Shown here in pieces: positions 53,214-60,986 of a stretch of DNA of 64,000 bases; positions within the stretch are counted from its first letter, which is position 1; every line of letters begins with the position of its first letter. The notes beneath the pieces were generated by a model that saw only the letters and a program-made list of their open reading frames with translations, did no database searches and had not been told where the DNA came from. The DNA comes from JBLZUR01 sp048565625 (GTDB lineage Bacteria; Pseudomonadota; Alphaproteobacteria; Sphingomonadales; Sphingomonadaceae). A program made the position numbers and the translations under genes. The stretch spans positions 3,286,001-3,350,000 of the forward strand of contig NZ_JBLZUR010000002.1 of the NCBI RefSeq assembly GCF_048565625.1. The letters run 5' to 3'.

Positions 53214-54671
53214 TTGAACGACACGAAAATACGCGCGGCAAAGCCCGCCGACAAACCATACCGGCTGGGTGATTCTGGCCAGCTCTATCTCCAGGTGACG
53301 CCGAGTGGCGGGCGCCATTGGCGAATGAACTACACGTTCGGCAGGAACGACAAAGGCAAGCCGCTCCAGAAGACGTTGAGCTTCGGCTCATACCCGGCGG
53401 TCTCTCTCGCTGAGGCTCGCGAAGCGCGTGACCGCGCAAAGTCGATCCTCGCGAAGGGTCTTGATCCCGCTGTGGAACGCCGGCGAGCAGAGCAAGCGGA
53501 CGATGTAGTGCGGCGTAACACGTTCCGAGCAGTGGCCGAGGAGTGGTTCGAGCTGAATAGCGGATGGTCACTCGGAAGGCTTGCCGAGTGGGCAGATGCT
53601 CATGGCGGCCGGTGGTCTGCTTCTCAGGCGGAACATTGGACCAAGAGCCACAATGGCCGCTGGTCTGCTGTTCATGCGGCCGACGTTTTGACGAGTTTGG
53701 AACGGGACGTACTACCGAGCCTGGGCGGCACCGCGATAACCGCAATCGCGAGCCGCGATGTGCTCGACACACTCAGGGCGGTGGAGCGACGAGGCGCGAT
53801 CGAAACTGCACATCGACTGCGGCAAAGGATCTCGGCCGTCTTCGTGTACGGCATCGCGCTGGGCGCTTGTGACACTGATGTTGCAGCGAGCTTAGGGTCG
53901 ATCCTCGCGCCGATTCCTCGCGCAACGCCGCAGCCGTCGATTGTCGACGGGCTGCTTGACCAGGACGAGCGACTGACAGCGATCCGCCAGCTTCTGATCG
54001 ACTGTGAAGCTGAGCGGTGCCGGGCGACGACAAAGCTGGCTCTTCGTTTTCTCGCGCTAACCGCCGTCAGGCCCGGTGAGTTAGCGGGCGCCAAGTGGGA
54101 CGAGTTCCGCGATTTAGATGGCAATGAGCCTCTTTGGGTTATCCCGACAGGCCGAATGAAGGGCGACAAACAGAAGAAGGATAGCGCACGGCACGATCAT
54201 CTGGTGCCACTCGCCTGGCAGGCGGTTGATGTCCTTGTCGCGCTGCGGCGGCTCACCGGTCGCTATACGTTTTGCTTCACAAGCGATCGGCACGTTCACC
54301 GGCAGATGAGCGAGAATACGCTACGCGCACTGCTCATTCGGGCAGGTTATCATCAGCGGCATGTACCACACGGTTTCCGCGCCGCCTTCTCGACAATCAT
54401 GAACGAGCGTCCGGCCAATCTGCGGCAGGATGGCGATAGGCATGTCATCGATATGATGCTTGCGCACACGCCGAGCGATCGCGCTCGGGGTGACGATCGC
54501 CGGACTGCAGTCTCATCAGCCGAGATGGCCTACAATCGGGCCGCGCACATGGCCCGGCGGCGCGCGCTGGCTCAGCAGTGGGCGGACATGTTGCTCGCCG
54601 ACTTCTGGCCGGCAGTTGCATTGGTCGGCGGCCCGATGCGCTGGGCGGCGACCGGGCCGGGACACGGCTAG
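53193..54671 (+). CDS. int: P4-type tyrosine recombinase (integrase)
   Basis: The 492-residue protein has the N-terminal DUF4102 arm-binding domain (LNDTKIRAAKPADKPYRLGD, SLAEAREARDRAKSILAKG), a core-binding domain (about 150-270) and a catalytic domain with Arg in ALTAVRPGELAGAKWDEF, HGFRAAFS (HxxR), MLAHTPSD and the Tyr in AYNRAAHMARR. It catalyses site-specific integration at the adjacent tRNA-Ser. Start uncertain among 53172, 53193 and 53211; GAGAG before 53193 favours it. Its stop overlaps the convergent alpA-like gene in CTAG. Confidence 0.93.
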   Translation: MVSKSTMLNDTKIRAAKPADKPYRLGDSGQLYLQVTPSGGRHWRMNYTFGRNDKGKPLQKTLSFGSYPAVSLAEAREARDRAKSILAKGLDPAVERRRAEQADDVVRRNTFRAVAEEWFELNSGWSLGRLAEWADAHGGRWSASQAEHWTKSHNGRWSAVHAADVLTSLERDVLPSLGGTAITAIASRDVLDTLRAVERRGAIETAHRLRQRISAVFVYGIALGACDTDVAASLGSILAPIPRATPQPSIVDGLLDQDERLTAIRQLLIDCEAERCRATTKLALRFLALTAVRPGELAGAKWDEFRDLDGNEPLWVIPTGRMKGDKQKKDSARHDHLVPLAWQAVDVLVALRRLTGRYTFCFTSDRHVHRQMSENTLRALLIRAGYHQRHVPHGFRAAFSTIMNERPANLRQDGDRHVIDMMLAHTPSDRARGDDRRTAVSSAEMAYNRAAHMARRRALAQQWADMLLADFWPAVALVGGPMRWAATGPGHG

Positions 54672-55045
54672 GCGCGCACCGAAGTCTGCGCATCTACGGT
54701 GCGCTGACCTGCGCACCAGGCGACCACCTCGGCGCGACTCCAGCGCGTCGATGCGCCGCCTGGTTTATAGGGCGCGGGAAACCTTGCCTCGCGTACGAGC
54801 TGATAGATCTTCGATTTTTTGATACCTGTCAGCCGCTCGACCTCTTCGAGGGCGATCAAAGCGCTCACATCTGAAGCGTGGCGCTGGGCAGCAACTGCCG
54901 CCGACACGAGCGCGATGAACGTCTCATCGGCCTGCAGCCGCTCGAGCAGGGCGTCACACAGAGCCTCTGCCTGACGTGCGATCGCCGGATCCCCCGCCTT
55001 TTTTCTGGATGCGGTACTCGGTGACTTGCTTGGGAAGCTGGGCAT
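54668..55045 (-). CDS. AlpA-like DNA-binding regulator with N-terminal extension
   Basis: The C-terminal half of this 125-residue protein is an AlpA/MerR-like helix-turn-helix: LIALEEVERLTGIKKSKIYQ, REARFPAPYKPGG, TRWSRAEVVAWC. AlpA proteins control integrase/excision in P4-like elements. The first 55 residues (AEALCDALLERLQADETF) are extra. The ATG at 55045 overlaps the end of the upstream 482-residue gene by 92 nt, so the true start may lie further in, at a GTG. Confidence 0.82.
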   Translation of the reverse strand: MPSFPSKSPSTASRKKAGDPAIARQAEALCDALLERLQADETFIALVSAAVAAQRHASDVSALIALEEVERLTGIKKSKIYQLVREARFPAPYKPGGASTRWSRAEVVAWCAGQRTVDAQTSVRA

Positions 55046-56402
55046 GCGTCGTGCTACCGAGGACGACGCTGCCGGGCGTGGGGGGCAACACCGTCGTAAT
55101 TCGAAAGCGGTAATCAGGAAGAATGTCGAAGAGCTGTGAGGCGATCAGGTCGGCGCCGATCGGAGGACGCGAAAAAAGCCTCCGATGCTCCTCCCGAACC
55201 GTCTTGATCAGGTCCTCGCCCGCCGTTCTGGCGTCCTCGTGGTAGGTCTTCAAAAGGCTGCGTAGATCGACCTCTTTACCACGGGCGTCGAGCGCGTTCT
55301 CCGTGCCACCCGGGTGCCATACGGCCGCGCGATTGACAAAGAGGAGCATCTCTACATCTCGGTCGGAACGAGGTGGCAAAGGGTCTGCCAGCCAATTGCG
55401 AGCGATTTGACTGAGGCCGCCGTGTCGACCCCGCTTTCGCAGTTTCCGCATGTAGCTGATCACGCGGATGCTCGCGAAGGCAAGCTGTTCTCCTCCAGAA
55501 AACCCAGTCCAGGCGGTCGATATGCGGGTGCGTGCTGCGGACGCAGCCTCGCTCTCGTCCAGCGCGAACATATCCGGGCTGATCTGAAAGAGGTCGACAA
55601 GGATGGTCAGCGTTGACGCAAGCAATGTCTCCAGCTGATCTTCAGACACGTGCGGGTACGCCGACTTGAACCGCTCGTGGAGCGCCTCGGCCTCCTCCTT
55701 GAGATCAGCAAACAGCTTGGGTCGACGACCCGCCTTCGGTCCTTCACCGAGGCGTCGCTCGGCATACAATAGCGCCTTGGTCATTGCCTTGGTTACGGTC
55801 AGAACGGACCCGAGTGTGTCGCCGGAACCTCCCACCTGCTCGGAGTGATATTCGGCTATGCGCTTCAGACGGAGCGCGACGAGCTGCTCCTCGAGAGCAC
55901 CCCAAATGATAGCGCTGTCGATCAGATGCTCGTTCAAAAGCTGAAAATCCGCATGGAATGTGGCGATCAGAGCTTCGGCATCGCCAAGCAGCCCGCGTAA
56001 GCAGAAGAGAGCAAAGGGGCGGTGATTCTCAGCAAGCGTGCGTGCGCGGGACGCGTATGCGGGCATGTCCAGCTTAAGCGCAGACGCCACGAGGTCCGCG
56101 GCGTGGGAGTGATCCACAGAACAGAGCATCTTCCTACAATACGCGGCGATGGCGGTGGGCGGCTGAGCGATCAACCACTCTGCTCGCTCCGCAGGCATCG
56201 TCACCCGATGGTCCAGAAAGTGGCCGACGGGCAGCGTTTCGATGTCGAGAAAGCTGAACAGTCGAGCCTCGAACTCTTCGCGCGTCATATTTTCAAACAT
56301 CGCGCGATGCTGCTCAACTGGCAGCGAGCGCAACACTCCTTCGACGCTCAAGTCGAGGCTCGGCTGTATCCCACTCCGCGGTTCGATTGACTCATGCTTC
56401 AT
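54954..56402 (-). CDS. Island protein of 482 residues, unknown function
   Basis: I recognise no family. The sequence is mostly helical and soluble: SLDLSVEGVLRSLPVEQHRA, TREEFEARLFSFLDIETLPV, a Leu/Ala-rich centre (AMTKALLYAERRLGEG), ISYMRKLRKRGRHGG and a basic/Ser-rich tail (QKKGGGSGDRTSGRGSV) that overlaps the alpA frame. No membrane segment. Its ribosome-binding site GAGGGAG sits in a perfect hairpin (see 56408-56427). Position beside alpA and divergent from the parA set suggests a role in island maintenance or transfer control. Confidence 0.75.
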   Translation of the reverse strand: MKHESIEPRSGIQPSLDLSVEGVLRSLPVEQHRAMFENMTREEFEARLFSFLDIETLPVGHFLDHRVTMPAERAEWLIAQPPTAIAAYCRKMLCSVDHSHAADLVASALKLDMPAYASRARTLAENHRPFALFCLRGLLGDAEALIATFHADFQLLNEHLIDSAIIWGALEEQLVALRLKRIAEYHSEQVGGSGDTLGSVLTVTKAMTKALLYAERRLGEGPKAGRRPKLFADLKEEAEALHERFKSAYPHVSEDQLETLLASTLTILVDLFQISPDMFALDESEAASAARTRISTAWTGFSGGEQLAFASIRVISYMRKLRKRGRHGGLSQIARNWLADPLPPRSDRDVEMLLFVNRAAVWHPGGTENALDARGKEVDLRSLLKTYHEDARTAGEDLIKTVREEHRRLFSRPPIGADLIASQLFDILPDYRFRITTVLPPTPGSVVLGSTTHAQLPKQVTEYRIQKKGGGSGDRTSGRGSV

Positions 56403-56407
56403 CGTGA

Positions 56408-56427
56408 CTCCCTCGTTCCTGAGGGAG
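56408..56427 (-). promoter_or_regulatory. Hairpin that hides the ribosome-binding site of the 482-residue gene
   Basis: In the minus-strand transcript CTCCCTC pairs perfectly over 7 bp with GAGGGAG (loop AGGAAC), and GAGGGAG is the Shine-Dalgarno sequence 5 nt before the ATG at 56402. Folding would block translation. Confidence 0.5.
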
Positions 56428-56550
56428 GGTCTGACGTCGATCGCTTGCGATCCGCTTAATTAATCGCAGGTCACCCCCCGAGCGCGATGGACGCGAGTCG
56501 CCCAGTCTCCGGCCGCGAGTGGCTTTTCGCTCGCGTGAAGGAGACGTCAT

Positions 56551-56937
56551 GTGAACCATAGCGAGTTTGGCTCAATGATTGGCGAGTTGCTCGCCAAAGC
56601 CGAGACTTCCGACAACGTGCCGGGCGTCGCGGCCGCTCAGATGATCGCAGCGCTGCTGGACAAGTGCGACACCGCCCGGCTGCCGGCGATCCTCGCGAAC
56701 CCGCAGGTTCGCGAGTGGATGCTGCGGACGAATGTAACCGAGAACCTTTTGCGACGCGCTTTGACCGACTCGCGCAAGGTTCGGAAGGCGGCGGACGAAC
56801 CTGCGCCCCTTGTCCTGCCGCCAAAGCGCCGGAAGCGCGCCGCGCCCCCGCTCGACGAGCAGATCACGCAGCGTTCGACCGCGGCCACGCCTTCCAACTC
56901 GCTCTTCGACGAAGACGACGGGTTCGTGCCGAACTGA
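56551..56937 (+). CDS. Small island protein, unknown function
   Basis: A 128-residue product starting with GTG at 56551 after AAGGAGA. The first half is helical (FGSMIGELLAKAETSDNVPG, AAQMIAALLDKCDTARLPAI), the second a basic linker (LPPKRRKRAAPPL) and an acidic end (FDEDDGFVPN). It leads the plus-strand run toward parA and the mobilisation genes, 73 bp before parA. No family recognised. Confidence 0.65.
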   Translation: MNHSEFGSMIGELLAKAETSDNVPGVAAAQMIAALLDKCDTARLPAILANPQVREWMLRTNVTENLLRRALTDSRKVRKAADEPAPLVLPPKRRKRAAPPLDEQITQRSTAATPSNSLFDEDDGFVPN

Positions 56938-57010
56938 TCGCTTCGCCTCGCCGCTCGCGCCCGACCACGCGGCGTGAGCGAGCGCAGCTCCCAAACAAAA
57001 GAAGATCGCG

Positions 57011-57799
57011 ATGACCAACAATCATTCTCTCAAAAGTTCTCTACTCGCCCAGGGCACCGCTCTTGCGGACCGTGAACTGCTGGCAGGCTTGCCGACGCGG
57101 CCCGTGATTGTTGTGGTCAACGGAGACAAAGGTGGGGTAGGCAAGTCGTTTGGCGCACGTGTCGCGGCTGGCCTGCTCCATCGCAGCGGCGTCAATGTCC
57201 ACGGCTTCGACTGCGATGCCCGCAACGCGCATCTGGATCGTTACTACTCGTCCAGCTTCCCCGTCACCCGTGTGCAGTTGCGGCGTGAGAGCGGCCTCGA
57301 GGCGCTCTTCGATCGGATCGAAGGTCACCCGGACGCGCTCGCACTCGTCGATCTGCCGGCCAACATCGGCGACGTCATCGAGAGGGAAATGCCTCGCCTG
57401 ATCTCCGTCGCAGACGCGCTCAAGCGTCCGATCATCCACGTCTGGGTGGCGGACGAAGAGTACGATTCGATCACCCTCCTAAAGCGTGTCCAGCATCTCG
57501 CTCCCCCGACGCACACGCTGATCGTCCTCAACGGGCGCTTTGCGGCCAGCCCGCGCGAGTTCCGGCTGTGGCAGGAGTCCGACGTTCGTGCCGAGCTGAT
57601 CGCTGGAGGCGCGCGTGAAACCTTCCTGCCGGTTCTGCCGATCCGTGCTCGCACCCGGATCGATCGCGCGCGGAGCCCCTTTCACGACGTGTCAGCGGCA
57701 GGTCTGCAAACTTGGGAAAAGGTCGACTTCAACATGTGGTGGTCGGCCGCCGCTCATGCATTCGCGCCCCTTCTCCAGATGGTCAAGGAGTCGAAGTGA
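57011..57799 (+). CDS. ParA/MinD-like ATPase of the mobilisation cluster
   Basis: The 262-residue protein has a deviant Walker A KGGVGKS (40-46) after a hydrophobic strand PVIVVVNGD, then FDCDARNAHLD and LVDLPANIGD for the A'/B regions. ParA-like ATPases in mobilizable elements aid partition or bring the relaxosome to the coupling protein. No parB is seen. AAGAAG lies before the ATG. It is coupled to the next gene by an ATGA-type overlap (GTGATGG). Confidence 0.88.
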   Translation: MTNNHSLKSSLLAQGTALADRELLAGLPTRPVIVVVNGDKGGVGKSFGARVAAGLLHRSGVNVHGFDCDARNAHLDRYYSSSFPVTRVQLRRESGLEALFDRIEGHPDALALVDLPANIGDVIEREMPRLISVADALKRPIIHVWVADEEYDSITLLKRVQHLAPPTHTLIVLNGRFAASPREFRLWQESDVRAELIAGGARETFLPVLPIRARTRIDRARSPFHDVSAAGLQTWEKVDFNMWWSAAAHAFAPLLQMVKESK

Positions 57800-58377
57800 T
57801 GGACTACGACACGATGATCCGCCGTCTTCTCGAGCGTGCTCCGACCGCAGATGACTACAAGCGTATCAACCAATTGACCCTCGACCTGCCGGATGAGCTG
57901 TCCCGCTCCCCCGGGGCGATCGCGGAGATCATTCTTCGCGCTGAACACCTCCGCCAATTCGAGCAGGTGGTGAAGCAGGCCTCGTTCGACGCGCAGCAGC
58001 GCGTCCACGCAGATCTCTCTCAGCGGATCGACGCCGCTGCACTGGCGGCGCTCGCGAAGATTCGCGACCGTATGCCGGTCGACGCCGCCGATCGCCTCAT
58101 TCGCATGCTGCGGTGGTCCGTCTGCTGGACCTTGGTGGTTGCGATCACCTTCGCCGCGGCCGGATGGATGCTTGCGAGCCGCCGAGCCGAGCAGACCTTA
58201 GCAGAGGCGCACGCTTTGAACGAGGAGCTGTTCAAGGCGTGTATGGACGAGGCGGCAGGTGCCGCACTGCGTGGTCCCAATCGGCGGCAGGCCTCCCCGC
58301 TCGACGTCACCACGTACGTCCAGACTGCGCGAGAGTGCGCCGCGAGCTATGCCGATCGCCGCGCAGCTGGCAGCTAA
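57799..58377 (+). CDS. Single-pass membrane protein linked to the ParA-like ATPase
   Basis: A 192-residue protein with a soluble helical N-terminal part (about 1-110), one membrane segment (CWTLVVAITFAAAGWML, about 117-133) and an outer C-terminal region with two Cys (FKACMDEAAG, ARECAASYADRR). Its ATG overlaps the parA stop. The order ParA-membrane protein-MobC-relaxase suggests an anchor for the relaxosome or transfer apparatus; this is inference. Confidence 0.75.
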   Translation: MDYDTMIRRLLERAPTADDYKRINQLTLDLPDELSRSPGAIAEIILRAEHLRQFEQVVKQASFDAQQRVHADLSQRIDAAALAALAKIRDRMPVDAADRLIRMLRWSVCWTLVVAITFAAAGWMLASRRAEQTLAEAHALNEELFKACMDEAAGAALRGPNRRQASPLDVTTYVQTARECAASYADRRAAGS

Positions 58378-58525
58378 GTCACGTCGGCGAGCAGGCCAAC
58401 ACCGTCTGCGACGGCTGCGACAAGAACAGAAGACGGAGGCATCCGCCGCTCCGCGCCGAATAGTGAGGAAAGGAGCAAGGGCTGGCCAGAGCATACCGCG
58501 CCGCCCTGCGGCGTCGCGGGGGTTG

Positions 58526-58598
58526 CGCTCTGTCGCTTCGCTCTGTCGCCGTACCCCGCTCTGGCCCGACCTTGCGGGGGAGGATCCATCCTCCCCCG
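58526..58598 (+). other. Candidate oriT region upstream of mobC
   Basis: The 268-bp gap 58378-58645 has no convincing gene. It holds the 11-bp direct repeat CGCTCTGTCGC twice (58526-58536, 58539-58549) and a perfect inverted repeat CGGGGGAGGAT-CC-ATCCTCCCCCG (58575-58598) that includes CATCCT, similar to the nic region of MOBP relaxases. The position directly before mobC-mobA is where oriT usually lies. Confidence 0.45.
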
Positions 58599-58645
58599 AC
58601 CCCCTCCGGCTTCCCAAGAACGGTTCCTCGAAAAGGATGAAAGAT

Positions 58646-58963
58646 ATGCCAGGACAGCGTGGCAGCGAAGTTCGTCAGCGTCAGAACGTTAGGACGACCC
58701 GCTGGACCGACCTGGAGGCGGCGCAGCTGACGCGCATTGCCGACTATTCCGGCTGCAGCGAGGCCGAGGTCCTGCGGCGCCTCGTTGCGCGCGCCGACCG
58801 CAACATCCTCATTTCGCGCGACTTGGTCTTCCAGGTCACCAAATTGGGCACCAACATCAACCAGATCGGGCGCCGCCTCAACGCGAACGGCGTCATCACC
58901 GCAGATGACCTGCGCGACGCCTACGCCGCTCTGCTTCTCGCCGTTCAGGTCGCACGCTTGTGA
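58646..58963 (+). CDS. mobC: MobC-like relaxosome accessory protein
   Basis: The 105-residue protein has a ribbon-helix-helix start (RTTRWTDLEAAQLTRIADYSG) and the MobC signature (LVFQVTKLGTNINQIGRRLN). MobC opens DNA at oriT for the relaxase. ATG 58646 has AAGGA 8 nt upstream; ATG 58637 would add three residues. Its stop overlaps the relaxase start (GTGA). Confidence 0.88.
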   Translation: MPGQRGSEVRQRQNVRTTRWTDLEAAQLTRIADYSGCSEAEVLRRLVARADRNILISRDLVFQVTKLGTNINQIGRRLNANGVITADDLRDAYAALLLAVQVARL

Positions 58964-60477
58964 TCCCTAATCTCTCCCGCGGCGCGGACTTCGCGGGACT
59001 GATCCATTATCTCGTCGATCATCGCGATCACGAGCTTCTGGGTCTCGCACATGTCTCATCGATTGAGCATGCCGCCGCAGAGATGTCCGCCGTCGCGAGC
59101 TTGTCCGAGCGCGTACGAACCAAGCTTCTTCACCTCTCCCTATCCGCATCGCCCGATGATGGCGTGCTCACGCCAGACCAGTGGCTACTCGCCGTGCACC
59201 GACACGAGCTCGAATTCGGTCTCGCGGGCCACCAGCGCGTCATCGTCCGTCACCGCGACAAGGACCATGATCACGTTCACTCATTTTGGTGCACGGTCTC
59301 CGTTGAAACCGGTCAGACTCCACCCAAGCGCTGGTTTCTCGAAAAGGGTTGTGGCGACCCCGCGATTGGACCGCGAGCTCTGACCGGTGAGGAAGTCGAC
59401 CGCACCCCGCCACACCGCCGCAAACGGAAGAGCTACGACTCCCGGATGCTGCCGCGCGCACAGCATGTCTGCCGTGAACTCGAACGCGAACTGAAGCTTC
59501 GTGAGCTTCGGACGCCCGCGCAGGCCGCGAACGATCGAGCTGCTGGTGCCGCCCGCCCGGTGTCGGTTGGCCAAGTTCGACGTGCCGAGCGGACCGGCAG
59601 CGTTCCACTTGTCGAGCGCGCCGCTGACATCCGCGCAGCACTGGATACGACTGATTGGTCGAGCCGACAGCGCGCGCTCGGCGCGCTTGGGCTGGCATTT
59701 AAGCCGGTGTCGAGGGTCGCAATAGGCCAGCAGAAGATCCGCGGCGTCGTGATCTTTGATCTCTCGGATCCGGCGAACTCCGTCAAAGCGTCGCAATTTG
59801 ATCTGGCCGACCGCAGATATGGGTGGCGCCAGCTTGAGTCGCGGAATGCACCCGGGGCACTAGGACTTGAAGAGTACTGGGCAGCCCAGGATGATGCACC
59901 GCCGGAGTTGTCTGCTCCCGGACCGAATGTGTCGAGTGCGTCTCTCAAAGCCGAGTATGACCGCTTGCGCGCGGCCCATGTCGCAGCGGAGTTTGAGAAA
60001 AAGCGCAAGCGTCACGCACTGCGGGAGAAACTCGCGGCGGCCATCGCGAAGCTGCGCGGTGCGCTCATGCGCCGTCGCCGCGGCGAGGCCAAGAAGCTTG
60101 CAAGGGGCGAGCGACGAGCTTTCTACAGTCGCTTTGATGCCGAGGTCCGCGCGCCTGCGATAGCCGCTGAACGCCAAAGGTTTGAGGACGAACTTGCTTC
60201 TCTCAGCCGCTCGCGTTGGCCCGACTGGTCGGAGTTCGTAGCGGTCCGCAAGAAGAGCGCTTCCGCCAGCACGTCGCAAAAGCCGCTGTCGCGGCGCGTC
60301 AATGTCACTGCTGTAATGCGCTCGCGCCCGCCCGACGATCTGTTCGCGACACCGCATCCTGCACTACGACAAGAGGCCACGAAGCAGCCGACACTTGAGG
60401 TGAAGTGGTCGGACATCGATGACATCGATCCGGCGACATTGGCAGCACTCGCTGCACAGCGCGGTCGCACCCGATAA
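58960..60477 (+). CDS. mobA: MOBP-type relaxase/mobilisation nuclease (MobA/VirD2 family)
   Basis: The 505-residue relaxase nicks oriT and leads the strand into the recipient. Near the N-terminus GLIHYLVDH carries the probable catalytic Tyr17, and the metal-binding three-His motif is HRDKDHDHVH (98-107). The middle is helical and Lys/Arg-rich (EKKRKRHALREKLA, MRRRRGEAKKLARGERRA), probably DNA- or coupling-protein-binding. It starts with GTG, coupled to mobC. No type IV secretion genes are in the window, so transfer would need a helper. Confidence 0.9.
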   Translation: MIPNLSRGADFAGLIHYLVDHRDHELLGLAHVSSIEHAAAEMSAVASLSERVRTKLLHLSLSASPDDGVLTPDQWLLAVHRHELEFGLAGHQRVIVRHRDKDHDHVHSFWCTVSVETGQTPPKRWFLEKGCGDPAIGPRALTGEEVDRTPPHRRKRKSYDSRMLPRAQHVCRELERELKLRELRTPAQAANDRAAGAARPVSVGQVRRAERTGSVPLVERAADIRAALDTTDWSSRQRALGALGLAFKPVSRVAIGQQKIRGVVIFDLSDPANSVKASQFDLADRRYGWRQLESRNAPGALGLEEYWAAQDDAPPELSAPGPNVSSASLKAEYDRLRAAHVAAEFEKKRKRHALREKLAAAIAKLRGALMRRRRGEAKKLARGERRAFYSRFDAEVRAPAIAAERQRFEDELASLSRSRWPDWSEFVAVRKKSASASTSQKPLSRRVNVTAVMRSRPPDDLFATPHPALRQEATKQPTLEVKWSDIDDIDPATLAALAAQRGRTR

Positions 60478-60986
60478 CGCGAATGGGAGGGCAGGCTTTC
60501 GCCTACCCTCCCTCGCTGGCGTCCTAAAACGCCATCGATAGGTTTTTACCGAGGCTTCCGTCTGCCAGGCAAGCCCAACAGCATCAGCGTAGGTTTTGTA
60601 GCTGGCCCTTCCGAGCCATCGACGTTCGCCCCTCGATGTGATCGTTATGGCCCGAAAGTCCTTCATGTTTTTTATCAGGGAAGGTTGGTGCAAAGATAAC
60701 TACGATACTGAAATAGCTGTTCTCACCCACGGATGCGCCTTCTCCGATGTGAGTGCTAGATCCAGATATCGGCTTTCCGATTTCATCGACCGACCTCGTC
60801 TCTTGAACCTTCCACGGTTTTGGTGGATAACGGCCCGTCCGCTTTTGGGCGCTGATGCTGTGCAAGCGGACGTTCGTTCATCAGACGAGCAGCGACCGCT
60901 TTGCGCCCTCATTATAGCCGTTCGCGCTGCGGCACGGCGATCTCGAAAGCTGCCGCTCGTTTATTCCCGGTCATCGGCGTGCGGTG
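60478..60986. other. Gene-poor stretch between relaxase and the cargo operon
   Basis: No gene is convincing here. The part 60530-60760 is clearly richer in A/T than its surroundings (runs such as TTTTTTATCAGGG). On the minus strand an ATG at 60666 opens MKDFRAITITSRGERRWLGR, SYKTYADAVGLAWQTEASVK, which looks protein-like for about 60 residues but then runs 114 nt into the relaxase gene. It may be a small gene with a lost stop or a relic. Confidence 0.4.

Noticed and set aside
60584..60865. A 93-codon minus-strand frame as a separate gene
   Set aside because: No ribosome-binding site, no family resemblance, mixed composition; kept only as part of the described gene-poor stretch.
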